Part shown: positions 8,398 through 17,777 of the stretch, one piece after another | How the letters are laid out: every line of letters begins with the position of its first letter | How positions within the stretch are numbered: position 1 is the first letter of the stretch | NCBI GenBank assembly: GCA_035651635.1 | Contig: DASRFK010000068.1 | Span: 8,064-72,063 of the forward strand | Length of the DNA: 64,000 nucleotides | Direction: 5' to 3' | Origin: JANXQE01 sp035651635 | GTDB lineage: Bacteria > Verrucomicrobiota > Verrucomicrobiia > Limisphaerales > UBA8199 | The notes under the pieces: generated by a model | Told to the model about the DNA's origin: nothing | The model's input: only the letters and a program-made list of their open reading frames with translations | The model's database searches: none | Program-made: the position numbers and the translations under genes

Positions 8398-9962
8398 TTG
8401 AAACTTGGAGGGACCGCAAAGGCAACCGGAGCCGCGCCGGTCGAAGCGGGCGCTCCTGCTTGCACCGGAGTGACCGGAGCCTCGAAGCTCCGCACGATGC
8501 GCTGCGCGCTGGGCTGAATTTTATCGGCCAGCAGCCGCGGGAAAAATCCGAAGACCAGCAACGCGGCCAACAAAATCGCAAAGGGCGTTTTGCGCCACGC
8601 ATTATCCGCATCGGTCACTTTTTCCCACTTATCCGGCAATGGCCCGTGCAACATGACGCGGATGGCGCGCAACATGTAGACCGCCCCCACAATCAGCGCG
8701 GCCCAGCAGGCCAGGACTGTTACCGTGCGAAAGCCATTCCAGGCGCCAAACAGGACCGTGATCTCTCCGGCAAAATTGGCAAAGCCGGGCAGACCGCAAC
8801 CGGCGAACCCACCCATAATCAAGGCCCCACCGATGAAGGGCAGCCGCCGCAGCAGCCCACCGAGTTCATCCAGCTCCAAAGTGCCGGTTTGTTGATAAAT
8901 GAATCCATTCAGCCCGAAGATCAGCGCGGCCAAAAAACCGTGAGCGATCATCACCAGCACCGCGCCGGTCACTCCCACCACATTGAGGGTGGCGATGCCG
9001 AGAAACACAAAACCCATATGCGCCACGCTTGAATAGCCCGCCAGCCAATTGAAATTCTTTTGCCGCATGGCCACCCATCCGCAATACAGCAGGTTCCCCA
9101 GGCACAGCCACGCCACTGTGGGCATCCAGCTCCGGGCAGCGTCCGGCAGCAGCGGCAGCGCAATGCGAATCAGGCCGTACAAACCGAATTTTTTGAGCAC
9201 GCCCGCATGCAACATGGCGGTGGCAGCTGGGGCGCTGCCGTACCCGAGCGGAGCCCAGGTGTGAAATGGCCAGAGCGAAACCAATACGCCGAACCCAAAA
9301 AGCAACAGGGGGAAGATGAAGTTTTGGCGCGACGCCGAAATCGGGTTCTGCGCCACATATTGAATGAGGACGGGCAGGTCGAAGGTATTGGCGCCCGATT
9401 GCAGGTAAAGCGCCAGCAAGCCCACCAGCGCGATCAGCGCTCCCAAGCTCAGATACAGCGTGATTTGGAACGTGGCATAGTTCTTCTGAGCGCCCCGCCC
9501 CCAAACCCCAATCATGATAAAGGTCGGCACCAGGGCCAATTCATGAAAGAAATAAAACAGGAACAGATCCAGCGATGCAAACGCCCCCAGCACGCCGCCA
9601 GTCATTACCAGCAGCAAAATATAGAATTCTTTTTCCCGCGTTTTAATTTCCCACGAAACACAGGAGGCGGCAAAGGCCACGATCGCTCCCATCAGGATCA
9701 ATCCGACATTGATCCCGTCCACCCCAAGATGGTACCCGATGCCCACGGCCGGGACCCAAGCAGAGTATTGTTCGAACCGGAACCCGTCCTGACCCGCGGG
9801 CGCTCCGGGAAAGAGCAAGAACATCTTTAAAGCGAGCAGCGCCGAAATCAGCGTGGCAAAAACCGCCATACCTCGGATCACCACGCGGTACGTGCGTGGC
9901 ACAAAAGTCAGCACTACGGCCATCGCAAGCGGCCAGCCGAGGATGTAAGTCAAAGTGCTCAT
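8394..9962 (-). CDS. nuoM: NADH-quinone oxidoreductase subunit M
   Basis: The 522-residue polytopic protein is the second antiporter-like subunit of complex I. It carries Glu142 in FFHELALVPTFIMIG, the essential channel glutamate, and the HTWAPLGYGSAP...LKKFGLYG stretch, which differs slightly from the more common HTWLPDAHGEAP form but keeps the helix-breaking Pro and the Lys. It overlaps both nuoL (upstream) and nuoN (downstream) through ATGA. The C-terminal ~40 residues are a hydrophilic Ala/Pro-rich extension. Confidence 0.97.
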   Translation of the reverse strand: MSTLTYILGWPLAMAVVLTFVPRTYRVVIRGMAVFATLISALLALKMFLLFPGAPAGQDGFRFEQYSAWVPAVGIGYHLGVDGINVGLILMGAIVAFAASCVSWEIKTREKEFYILLLVMTGGVLGAFASLDLFLFYFFHELALVPTFIMIGVWGRGAQKNYATFQITLYLSLGALIALVGLLALYLQSGANTFDLPVLIQYVAQNPISASRQNFIFPLLLFGFGVLVSLWPFHTWAPLGYGSAPAATAMLHAGVLKKFGLYGLIRIALPLLPDAARSWMPTVAWLCLGNLLYCGWVAMRQKNFNWLAGYSSVAHMGFVFLGIATLNVVGVTGAVLVMIAHGFLAALIFGLNGFIYQQTGTLELDELGGLLRRLPFIGGALIMGGFAGCGLPGFANFAGEITVLFGAWNGFRTVTVLACWAALIVGAVYMLRAIRVMLHGPLPDKWEKVTDADNAWRKTPFAILLAALLVFGFFPRLLADKIQPSAQRIVRSFEAPVTPVQAGAPASTGAAPVAFAVPPSFK

Positions 9963-11818
9963 CGCAGCATCAGCAGGAGCAGCAGGGCAACGCCGAGCGC
10001 GAAGAGGAAGGCATAAGTCTGCAAGTTGCCGGTCTGGACCTCACGCAGGATGCGTCCAACGATTTCTGTGGTGCCATGCACGCCGCGCACGGCCAGCCCG
10101 GAAATCAACCATCGGTCGATCCAATCAACCACCGCCGCCAGGAAATCATGCCCCCGAATTACAGTTGCCTCGTATAACTCATCGAAATAGAACCGGTCGC
10201 GCATCCAGCGAGCCAGGACGCCAAGCCGGCCTGGAAGCGGATCGCTCGCCGCGCGCGCATATAACGTATACGCGCCGAAAAAGCCCAAGCCCACCGCCGC
10301 CAGCCCCAGCAAGGCCGCCACGGGTGAATGCGCAAAGGGCTCGACCAATTGCTGCCAAAAGGTCAGCGCCTGACCGGAATCAAACTGAGAGGCATAGACA
10401 TTCTCGATTCCGATAAAACCGCCAATCACGCTGAGCACAGCCAGCAGCCGGAGCGGAATCACAATGACCGGAGGGGATTCCTGGGCGTGGCCGGCCGTCT
10501 CTGATCGCGAAGACTGACCGAAGACGACCAGCACGAGGCGAAACATATAAAAGGTGGTCAGGATCGCGACGACTACGCCAAGCGCAAATGAACCATAGGC
10601 GTGTTGCTCCAGAGCGCGGCCGAGAATGGCGTCCTTGCTATAAAATCCGCTAAAGGGAACCAGGCCGGCCAGCGAGAGCGTTCCCGCGAGGAAGGTCCAA
10701 AAAGTGACGGGCATGCGTTGGCGCAAGCCCCCCATTTTCCAAATGTTTTGTTCGTGGTGCAACGCGAGGATCACCGAGCCGGCGCCCAGGAAGAGCAAGG
10801 CTTTGAAAAAGGCGTGCGTGGTCAGGTGGAACATGGCCTCGCGCGGGCCATGCAAACCGACGCCCATGACCATGTAACCGAGCTGCGACAGAGTCGAATA
10901 AGCGAGAATGCGTTTGATGTCGTCTTGCTGGACGGCAATCAGTGCGGCCAGCAAGGCGGTGAACCCGCCAACCCACGAAATCACTTGCAGAGCCGGAGCG
11001 TTGAGCAGGAAAAAAACGCGGCAGAGCATGTAAACGCCGGCGGCGACCATGGTGGCCGCATGAATGAGCGCGCTGACCGGCGTCGGCCCTTCCATGGCGT
11101 CCGGCAGCCAGACGTGCAAAGGGAACTGCGCGCTCTTGCCCACCGCCCCGCAGAAAATCAGCAGACCGGCCACGGTGGCAGCGGTTCCCAGGGCTTGAGG
11201 ATTGGCCAGCATGGTGGCTTCGAGTACCGAGAAGTTCAGCGAACCCAGAATTGCCCAGACCGTCAAAATGCCCAGGAGAAAACCGAAATCTCCCAGGCGA
11301 TTCGTCAGAAACGCCTTCTTGCCCGCATCGGCCGCCGCTGGCCGTTCAAACCAAAAGCCGATCAGCAGATAGCTGGAGACTCCCACCAACTCCCAGAAAA
11401 TGAACAGCTCGATAAAATTGTTGGCCAGGACAATTCCAAGCATGGAAAAGGTGAACAGGCTTAAACAGGCGAAAAAGCGCGCAAACCCAGCGTCGTCATG
11501 CATGTAGCCCCAGGAATAGACGTGAATGATGCCGGCAACCCCAGTGACCACCAGCATCATGGCCAGGCTGAGCGGGTCGAACCGCAAACCGAAATCGATG
11601 TGAAACTGACCAATCCAGAGCCAGGTCGCCGCGGATTCGCGCGCCGGGCTCCAATGGTTAGCCGCAATGAAAATAACACTGAGAATGAAACCAATGATGA
11701 CCGCGGCGATGGAAAGCCCGGCGCTCAACTGGCGGTTGCGCCGCGTAAACAAAGTGATCAGCCCCGCCGCCAGCAGCGGCAGGAACAGAACGATCCAGGG
11801 TAGAGCGACCAGCGTCAT
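9959..11818 (-). CDS. nuoL: NADH-quinone oxidoreductase subunit L
   Basis: The 619-residue protein is the distal antiporter-like subunit of complex I with its long C-terminal lateral helix. Glu143 in FIFWELVGVSSY and Lys228 in GKSAQFPLHVWLPDAMEGPTPVSALIHAATMV are the expected proton-path residues. Length is normal. The ATG follows the nuoK stop by one base and the 3' end overlaps nuoM by ATGA. Confidence 0.97.
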   Translation of the reverse strand: MTLVALPWIVLFLPLLAAGLITLFTRRNRQLSAGLSIAAVIIGFILSVIFIAANHWSPARESAATWLWIGQFHIDFGLRFDPLSLAMMLVVTGVAGIIHVYSWGYMHDDAGFARFFACLSLFTFSMLGIVLANNFIELFIFWELVGVSSYLLIGFWFERPAAADAGKKAFLTNRLGDFGFLLGILTVWAILGSLNFSVLEATMLANPQALGTAATVAGLLIFCGAVGKSAQFPLHVWLPDAMEGPTPVSALIHAATMVAAGVYMLCRVFFLLNAPALQVISWVGGFTALLAALIAVQQDDIKRILAYSTLSQLGYMVMGVGLHGPREAMFHLTTHAFFKALLFLGAGSVILALHHEQNIWKMGGLRQRMPVTFWTFLAGTLSLAGLVPFSGFYSKDAILGRALEQHAYGSFALGVVVAILTTFYMFRLVLVVFGQSSRSETAGHAQESPPVIVIPLRLLAVLSVIGGFIGIENVYASQFDSGQALTFWQQLVEPFAHSPVAALLGLAAVGLGFFGAYTLYARAASDPLPGRLGVLARWMRDRFYFDELYEATVIRGHDFLAAVVDWIDRWLISGLAVRGVHGTTEIVGRILREVQTGNLQTYAFLFALGVALLLLLMLR

Positions 11819-11819
11819 G

Positions 11820-12125
11820 TTAGAGCTTCATGAGCGTGAGATCTTCCACATGAGCCGTCCGGCGCTTCCGATACAGCGCCACAATCAGCGCCAGGCCGAC
11901 CGCGACTTCGGCCGCCGCCACCGTGATGATAAAAAAGACGAAAACCTGTCCATCGAGATTGTTGTTGAATCGTGAAAAAGCGACCAGGGCCAGGTTGGCG
12001 GCGTTGAGCATCAGTTCGAGGCCCATGTAGATGACGAGCAAATTGCGGCGGACAATCACCCCGAGCAATCCCAGGCAAAACAGGATCACGCTGACGGTGA
12101 GGTAATGGGAGACGCCGATGTTCAT
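11820..12125 (-). CDS. nuoK: NADH-quinone oxidoreductase subunit K
   Basis: The 101-residue protein has three membrane helices and the two buried glutamates of the E-channel: Glu37 in GLELMLNAANL and Glu73 in AAAEVAVGLAL. It begins inside the end of nuoJ (ATGA overlap) and stops one base before nuoL. Size and motifs are standard. Confidence 0.97.
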   Translation of the reverse strand: MNIGVSHYLTVSVILFCLGLLGVIVRRNLLVIYMGLELMLNAANLALVAFSRFNNNLDGQVFVFFIITVAAAEVAVGLALIVALYRKRRTAHVEDLTLMKL

Positions 12126-12631
12126 TTCAGTTCCTTTTTACTGAGCAAAACGACTCCCACCATCGCCACCAGCAACAGAATGGAAATGATTTCGAAGGGA
12201 AGCAGGTACTCGGTAAAGAGCAACCGGCCGAGCGGAGCGGTTCGGCCTTCCAGCACCGGCGCAGCTCCCGCGTTGATCGGCGATTGCAGCAGGCAGCGCA
12301 AGGCCATGGCGACGATCGTCCCGACCGATATCAAGCCGAGCACGATGGCGGTTTTCCTGACCTTGCGCCGTTCCTCGGCCGGCAAGTCCAGCAGCATAAT
12401 CACGAAGAGGAACAGCACCATGACCGCCCCGGCGTAGACCAGGACCTGCACGGCGGCCAGGAAGAAAGCGTGCAGCAACACAAACAGCCCGGCCAGGCAG
12501 GCAATCGTCAGCACCAGGAACATCGCGCTGGTCACTGGGTTGGTGCTGAACGGATTGAGCACCACCAGGAATCCGCACACCAGGGTTAGGAATGCGAAAA
12601 CGTAAAATAAAATGTCAGGTAACTGCGCCAC
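12122..12631 (-). CDS. nuoJ: NADH-quinone oxidoreductase subunit J
   Basis: The 169-residue protein has five predicted membrane helices and the conserved VLVYAGAVMVLFLFVIMLL segment, the helix with the pi-bulge that links quinone chemistry to proton channels. It overlaps nuoK by ATGA. The upstream spacer to nuoI is 75 bases, the longest gap between neighbouring genes in the 3' half of the cluster. Confidence 0.95.
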   Translation of the reverse strand: MAQLPDILFYVFAFLTLVCGFLVVLNPFSTNPVTSAMFLVLTIACLAGLFVLLHAFFLAAVQVLVYAGAVMVLFLFVIMLLDLPAEERRKVRKTAIVLGLISVGTIVAMALRCLLQSPINAGAAPVLEGRTAPLGRLLFTEYLLPFEIISILLLVAMVGVVLLSKKELK

Positions 12632-12706
12632 AATTGTCCTTCTAAGCCCGTCAGCCGATTGGGCCCTGTTCTGCCAGCCCGTCGGTGGAGGTCGAGTGTA
12701 TTCGCC

Positions 12707-13240
12707 TCAGGGCGGCACGCCCTGAGCCAGTGCTTCATCCGCTTTCTTCTTCCACTTGCGGATTTGATCCTGATGCACTCCACCGAGATCGAGAAGTTTT
12801 TCTTTGTTATAAATCAGCTCTTGCCGCGTTTTTCCCGTGAGCGAGTAGTCTTTCAAAAGGAAGATCGCTTCCTCCGGACACACTTCCTGGCAGAACCCGC
12901 AGAAAATGCAACGGAGCATGTTTATCTCGAATTCCTTGGGCGCCTTTTCGACATTGCCAACCTCAGGCACGCCCGGCGGACCGGGCGGGGTGATGCGGAT
13001 GGCTTTGGGCGGGCAAACGAATTCGCAAAGCTGGCAGGAAACGCATTTGGTTCGCCCTTCCTGATCTTTGACCAGGTACGGCGCGCCGCGATAGCCCTCC
13101 GGCACGACCCACTTCTCTTCCGGGTACTGCATGGTCACTTTTTTCTTAAAAAAATGACGCAAGGTGATTCTGAACCCGCCGATGACCGCCGGCAGGTAAA
13201 GCCGTTCCCAGAAGTTCAGTTTTTTGCGCTTAACAATCAT
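12707..13240 (-). CDS. nuoI: NADH-quinone oxidoreductase subunit I (8Fe-8S)
   Basis: The 177-residue iron-sulfur subunit carries two 4Fe-4S motifs, CVSCQLCEFVCPP and CIFCGFCQEVCPE, which hold clusters N6a and N6b near the membrane. The frame stays open upstream, but the ATG at 13240 overlaps the nuoH stop as ATGA, and the residues beyond it would be frame-shifted nuoH sequence, so I take this start. The basic N-terminal amphipathic helix (FWERLYLPAVIGGFRITLRHFF) is typical. Confidence 0.97.
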   Translation of the reverse strand: MIVKRKKLNFWERLYLPAVIGGFRITLRHFFKKKVTMQYPEEKWVVPEGYRGAPYLVKDQEGRTKCVSCQLCEFVCPPKAIRITPPGPPGVPEVGNVEKAPKEFEINMLRCIFCGFCQEVCPEEAIFLLKDYSLTGKTRQELIYNKEKLLDLGGVHQDQIRKWKKKADEALAQGVPP

Positions 13241-14280
13241 TTTGCCACCAGCCAAAGCACCAGCGCGGTGACCACAATGTTGGCCAGCGACAGCGGTATG
13301 AACCGCCGCCAGCCCAAGTTCATCAATTGGTCGTACCGAAAACGCGGCCACATCCAGCGCACCCAAATCACCATGAATTCGACGAAGAACATTTTCGCCA
13401 GAAAAATCCCGATGTGCGCCACGCCCATCCCGATGGATTGAGCGGGTTGATTAAGTCCCGCAAAGGGCAGCGTCCACCCGCCCAGAAACAGCGTCACGAG
13501 CATCGCCGAGGCGGCCGTCATCGCAGCATATTCGCCCATGAAAAACAACGCGAACTTAATGGAGCTATACTCAACGTTGTAGCCGCCGGCCAGTTCCTGC
13601 TCCGACTCGGGCAGATCGAACGGCAATCGGTTGGTCTCGGCGAACATCGCGGCCAGAAAAATCCCAAAGGCCAGGGGTTGTTTGAAAATGAGCCAGGCTC
13701 CGCTCGCCTGGTAGCTGACGACGTCGCTCAGATTCAGACTGCCCACTAACAGGAAAATCGGAATCACCGACATACCCATCGCAATTTCGTACGAGATCAT
13801 CTGGGCGCTCGAACGGATCCCGCCCAGGAACGGATACTTGGAATTGGCGGCGTAACCGGCCAGCACGATGCCATACACACCCAGCGAAACGATGCCGAAC
13901 GTGTAGAGAATCCCCACGTTCAAGTCCGCAATCACCATTTTCTGCGCGCCAAGCTGCGAGCCGAACGGGATGATCGCCACCGTCAGCAGGCTCGGAATCA
14001 TCACGATTGCGGGGGCGAGCCAGAAATAAGCTTTGCGCACGTGGGCCGGAGTGAAGTCTTCCTTCAGAAAGGCTTTGACCCCATCCGCGGCCGGTTGCAG
14101 CAAGCCGAAGATCCCAACCCGATTTGGGCCGCGCCGGTCCTGGATCGCGGCGGACAGCTTGCGCTCGACCCAGACAGCGTAGGCCACAATGAACATCAGG
14201 ATCGCGAACACGCAAATGATCTTAATCGCGCTGAATAGCGCGAATTGGCTTGTCGGAGTGAGATGATCGATCCACGTCAT
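13237..14280 (-). CDS. nuoH: NADH-quinone oxidoreductase subunit H
   Basis: The 347-residue, eight-helix protein forms the quinone chamber entrance. It has the hallmark ERKLSAAIQDRRGPNRVG loop and the PFDLPESEQELAGG...FFMGEYA segment with the conserved acidic residues that guide coupling. It overlaps nuoG upstream and nuoI downstream, both by ATGA. Confidence 0.97.
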   Translation of the reverse strand: MTWIDHLTPTSQFALFSAIKIICVFAILMFIVAYAVWVERKLSAAIQDRRGPNRVGIFGLLQPAADGVKAFLKEDFTPAHVRKAYFWLAPAIVMIPSLLTVAIIPFGSQLGAQKMVIADLNVGILYTFGIVSLGVYGIVLAGYAANSKYPFLGGIRSSAQMISYEIAMGMSVIPIFLLVGSLNLSDVVSYQASGAWLIFKQPLAFGIFLAAMFAETNRLPFDLPESEQELAGGYNVEYSSIKFALFFMGEYAAMTAASAMLVTLFLGGWTLPFAGLNQPAQSIGMGVAHIGIFLAKMFFVEFMVIWVRWMWPRFRYDQLMNLGWRRFIPLSLANIVVTALVLWLVAK

Positions 14281-15971
14281 AACGCCACGCTCACGCCGGT
14301 GTCGGCTAACTGCGCCCAGGTCACGTCCTTCAGAGCGGGCAGGTCAGCCGCCATTTGGTTGAAGAGCCCTTCGATGCTGGCGTAACCATTCTGACCGGTG
14401 GTGTTGAACATTAATTCGTGCAGGAATTCCCATTCCGGCCGCGCGTCTCCCGGCGGTTCCACCGCTTTCATGAATCGTTGCACCCGACCTTTGGCATTGA
14501 TGAACGTTCCCCGCTTCTCCAGATGAGCGCAGCCCGGCAGCAGGTAATGGGCTAAGCCGGTGGTCGCATTGGGCAAAATATCGCTTACGACCAGCAATTC
14601 GAGTCGGCCAAGCAATTCCGGGCCCATGCCGGCCTTGGTTACGTCCTCGCCGAATACAAACAGAGCTTTGATTTTTCCCGAGCGAATACCCTCCGCAATT
14701 TTCGGCAGGTTCGCTCCCATGGGCTCGGCGGCAACGCCGGTGACTCGCGCGCCGGTGCTGTTTGGATTGCGATCCGCATTAAGCAATAACTTGTCGCCTT
14801 CACCCTGCCGCGGGACCGAATCGGTAATGGCGTTCATTTGCCGGCCGAATCGCGCGAGGAGGTACAGTTCCTCGGTTGTCTGGCGCGCGGAAGCGATGAT
14901 TGCAGCTGAACCTGGCGGCAATCCCTTCACCTGTTGCGCGACCTCTTTCAGGGCGGCGCTCCAGCCTGGCGACGTCGCGTTCGGACCCCGCACCTTGGCG
15001 AGCCGGTCGGGACGTCCCACCCATTTGTAATTCAGCCGTCCATAGTCGCACATCCAGGACGAATTGACGGCGTCGTTTTCCCGCGGTTCGAACCGATAAA
15101 CTTTCTCCTCGCGCGAGCCGACGATGATGTTGCAGCCGGTGGCACAGCTCGCGCACAAGCTTTTGGTTTCTTTCAGAAACCAAACCCGCATTTGGAAACG
15201 AAAATCTTTTGAAGTCAACGCGCCTACGGGGCAAATATCCACCGTGTTGAGCGTGTAATTGTTATCGAAGCTTTTGCCGGGATAGGCGGTGAGGGTGTTG
15301 TAACTGCCCCGGTTGACGATGCCCAGCGCATCATCGCCAACGATATCCTTCGTGAACCGAATACAGCGGGTGCACAAGATGCAGCGCTCGTCATCGAGCA
15401 CGATTCGCGGGCCGAGCTCGACGCGTTTTGGCTTATGGACCTTTGCCTCAACAAAGCGGCTTTCCGACTGGCCGTAATCCACCGAGTACTCTTGCAGCTT
15501 GCATTCGCCCGCCTGGTCGCAAATCGGGCAGTCCAGCGGATGGTTGATTAGCAGAAACTCCAGCACTCCCTGGCGCATTTGTTTGACGTTGGATGTGTTG
15601 GTGTAAATCTCCATTCCCGGAGAAACCGGGGTGGCACAGGCAATCGCCGGCCGCGGCGATTTAGAAATCTTGGGCGTACCGTCGGGATTGAGAATGGGCT
15701 TGCGATCGGGGCCCATGGCGGGGATGCCGAACTCGACCAGGCACATGCGGCAGTTGCCCGCCACTGGAAGCTTCGGATGATAGCAGTAATGTGGAATATC
15801 GACCCGCGCCACATTGCATGCCTGAATCATAGTCGTGGGCAGAGGCTTCCCCGTCAGCGGGTCCGGCGAGGTTTTGGGCACCTCGACTTCCTTGCCGTCG
15901 ACGCGAATCTTTATCTTGTCGACGGCCGGCGCCGCAGGCTTCGATTCGGTGGTTGAGGTTGCCGGAGTCAT
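14277..15971 (-). CDS. nuoG: NADH-quinone oxidoreductase subunit G, short form
   Basis: The 564-residue protein is shorter than E. coli NuoG (~900). The N-terminal 2Fe-2S ligands are Cys63, Cys74, Cys77 and Cys112; the His-Cys3 cluster is in HPLDCPICDQAGEC; the next 4Fe-4S uses CILCTRC and DICPVGA. A Cys273-x2-Cys276-x3-Cys280-x27-Cys308 pattern matches the N7 cluster site, which many lineages have lost. The molybdopterin-oxidoreductase-like part (after ~310) is cut down to roughly 250 residues but keeps the LPGCAHLEKRGTFINAKGRVQ signature. It starts 14 bases after the nuoF stop and overlaps nuoH by ATGA. Confidence 0.95.
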   Translation of the reverse strand: MTPATSTTESKPAAPAVDKIKIRVDGKEVEVPKTSPDPLTGKPLPTTMIQACNVARVDIPHYCYHPKLPVAGNCRMCLVEFGIPAMGPDRKPILNPDGTPKISKSPRPAIACATPVSPGMEIYTNTSNVKQMRQGVLEFLLINHPLDCPICDQAGECKLQEYSVDYGQSESRFVEAKVHKPKRVELGPRIVLDDERCILCTRCIRFTKDIVGDDALGIVNRGSYNTLTAYPGKSFDNNYTLNTVDICPVGALTSKDFRFQMRVWFLKETKSLCASCATGCNIIVGSREEKVYRFEPRENDAVNSSWMCDYGRLNYKWVGRPDRLAKVRGPNATSPGWSAALKEVAQQVKGLPPGSAAIIASARQTTEELYLLARFGRQMNAITDSVPRQGEGDKLLLNADRNPNSTGARVTGVAAEPMGANLPKIAEGIRSGKIKALFVFGEDVTKAGMGPELLGRLELLVVSDILPNATTGLAHYLLPGCAHLEKRGTFINAKGRVQRFMKAVEPPGDARPEWEFLHELMFNTTGQNGYASIEGLFNQMAADLPALKDVTWAQLADTGVSVAL

Positions 15972-15985
15972 TTTGCTTTGCTGCG

Positions 15986-17425
15986 CTAAGCCGGGAGGCT
16001 GACTTTGGCTGGTTCAACGCGCCGGGCCGCCGCTTCAAGGGCGAGCCTGCGCCGTTCTTCATCGGCGGCGCCGCGCGCGATGAATTCGTCCTTAAACTTT
16101 GCCACAAAGCTTTGCACCGGCCAGGAGCAGGCTTCTCCGAAAGCGCAAATGGTGCGGCCCCCGGGGATGTTGTCCGCGATGCGCACCAGGTAATCCGCGT
16201 CGGCCTTTCGTCCCTCTCCATGCGTGAGGCGATGCAGGGCTTTGGCCATCCAGAGCGAGCCCTCGCGGCAGGGGGTGCATTGGCCGCAGCTTTCATGGGC
16301 GTAAAACTCGCTCAGATTCGCCAGCGCCTGGACGATATCGGTTGAATCGTCCATCACAATGATGGCGCCCGAACCGGACATGCTCCCGGCGGCGATCAGC
16401 GAATCAAAGTCATAAGGCAAGTCCAGCATTTCGACCTCCTGCTCAGCGTCCTTGCCATCAGGTCCCTTGCGTTTAAGCCTGAACTTTTCCCCCGCTTTGA
16501 AAACTTTGGCGGAGGAGCCGCCGGGGATGATTGCTTTAAGTTTTCGACCCTCACGCAAACCGCCACCAAACGCCGGATCCTCGATTAACTGGCCAATCGT
16601 CACTTTCCCAACTTCAACTTCGTAGTACCCCGGGCGCTTGACATGCCCGCTGATGCTGACGATTCGCGTGCCCGTATTGTTGGGCGTGCCCATTTTGGCA
16701 AATTCGGCTCCGCCCATGGCGACGATGTGCTTTACTGCGCACAGCGTCTCAACATTGTTCACAATTGTGGGACACATATAGAGCCCCAGCACCGCCGGGA
16801 AGTAAGGCGGCTTGATCCGCGGATACGCCCGCTTGCCTTCCAACGATTCAATCAACCCGGTTTCCTCGCCGCAAATGTAAGCGCCGGCTCCACGATGCAC
16901 GTGGATCTCCAGGTCGTATCCACTGCCGAGGATATTCTTGCCCAGTAGATTTCTGGCGCGCGCCTCTTTGAGTGCGCGGTTGAGGATTTTCGCGCCTTCC
17001 ACGAACTCACCGCGGATATAAATGTACGCCAGGTGCACATCGTTGGCGTAGCAGGAGATGATCATCCCCTCGATCATCTGGTGCGGATCTTTGTAAAGGA
17101 TCTGCTTGTCCTTGAAAGTGCCGGGCTCCGATTCGTCGGCGTTGCAAATCAGGTAAATCGGTTTGCCGCTTTTGCGATCCACAAACGACCACTTCAGCCC
17201 GCACGAAAAACCCGCCCCGCCACGCCCGCGCAATCCGGAAAGTTTCACGTCATCGCGGATTTGCTCGGAGCCGCTGACTTGCCTGCCATCGGGCAGGGTC
17301 TTGGGCTGAATGGCCAGGGCTTTCTTGAGAGCTTCGTACCCGCTATGCCGCAAATAGCACTCCAGATCCGGTGTGTAACCGGGCTCATCGGCGTATTTGA
17401 GAATCAGGCGGCGTTCAGCGGGCAT
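15986..17425 (-). CDS. nuoF: NADH-quinone oxidoreductase subunit F (FMN/NADH-binding)
   Basis: This is the flavoprotein entry subunit of complex I. It has GLRGRGGAGF (NADH/FMN site), GAGAYICGEETGLIESLEGKR, and the N3 4Fe-4S ligands in SCGQCTPCREG plus the later Cys in FGEACSWP. I choose the ATG at 17425 (479 residues, beginning MPAERRLILKYADEPG) because the upstream extension to 17533 would read into the repeat element and has no family resemblance. No strong ribosome binding site is seen. An insert of ~20 charged residues (LKRKGPDGKDAEQEVEML) precedes the N3 region. Unlike the other nuo genes it is separated from its upstream neighbour, here by a 352-base spacer with a repeat and a tRNA gene. 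Confidence 0.95.
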   Translation of the reverse strand: MPAERRLILKYADEPGYTPDLECYLRHSGYEALKKALAIQPKTLPDGRQVSGSEQIRDDVKLSGLRGRGGAGFSCGLKWSFVDRKSGKPIYLICNADESEPGTFKDKQILYKDPHQMIEGMIISCYANDVHLAYIYIRGEFVEGAKILNRALKEARARNLLGKNILGSGYDLEIHVHRGAGAYICGEETGLIESLEGKRAYPRIKPPYFPAVLGLYMCPTIVNNVETLCAVKHIVAMGGAEFAKMGTPNNTGTRIVSISGHVKRPGYYEVEVGKVTIGQLIEDPAFGGGLREGRKLKAIIPGGSSAKVFKAGEKFRLKRKGPDGKDAEQEVEMLDLPYDFDSLIAAGSMSGSGAIIVMDDSTDIVQALANLSEFYAHESCGQCTPCREGSLWMAKALHRLTHGEGRKADADYLVRIADNIPGGRTICAFGEACSWPVQSFVAKFKDEFIARGAADEERRRLALEAAARRVEPAKVSLPA

Positions 17426-17456
17426 GGCAGTTGGAGGTATGATTAGACAGATACGT

Positions 17457-17619
17457 GGTAGGGACATCGCGCCGCGATGTCCCCGCCCGCGTTCAGCGGG
17501 CGGAAGTACCGGGGGTGCACTGCTGAATTCCACCCGCTGCGCCGCTGAACGCGGCGCGGACGGCGCAGCGCGCCGTCCCTACCATGGCCGCGCGGACGGC
17601 GCAGCGCGCCGTCCCTACC
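17457..17619. repeat. Palindromic repeat element with GGTAGGGA/TCCCTACC ends (family A, inverted copy)
   Basis: The element starts GGTAGGGACATCGCG and ends CGCGCCGTCCCTACC, with a second, extra right end at 17590-17619. Each end folds into its own GC-rich hairpin. The ends match, in reverse orientation, those of the triplicated element at 30197-30606 and the half copy at 53434. It contains no reading frame that looks real and resembles REP/REPIN or MITE-type elements. It lies between nuoF and the tRNA-Gln gene. Confidence 0.7.
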
Positions 17620-17698
17620 CGGGCTGGCAGGCACGAGCGCAAGCGGGTGGTCGAGCCTTGACTCCCGGAGCGGAAAATCTAATTTAGAGGCGCGCCTT

Positions 17699-17772
17699 TG
17701 CCCGATGGTGTAACGGTAGCACAGCAGACTCTGGATCTGTTTGTCATGGTTCAAATCCATGTCGGGCAGCCA
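17699..17772 (+). tRNA. tRNA-Gln (anticodon CTG)
   Basis: Acceptor TGCCCGA pairs with TCGGGCA, the discriminator is G and CCA is encoded. The anticodon stem GCAGA/TCTGT closes the loop CTCTGGA with anticodon CTG, reading CAG codons. The T-arm CATGG-TTCAAAT-CCATG is perfect. The T at position 1 and G discriminator are usual for bacterial tRNA-Gln. It lies on the strand opposite to the nuo genes, with its 3' end 5 bases from the nuoE stop. Confidence 0.95.
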
Positions 17773-17777
17773 TGTCC

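Noticed and set aside
9060..9830. Long plus-strand open frame opposite nuoM
   Set aside because: GC-rich genes often leave the antisense frame open; the translation is Gln/Arg/His-rich without domain features, while nuoM is certain.
10601..11464. 287-codon plus-strand frame opposite nuoL
   Set aside because: Antisense shadow with low-complexity composition and no recognisable domain.
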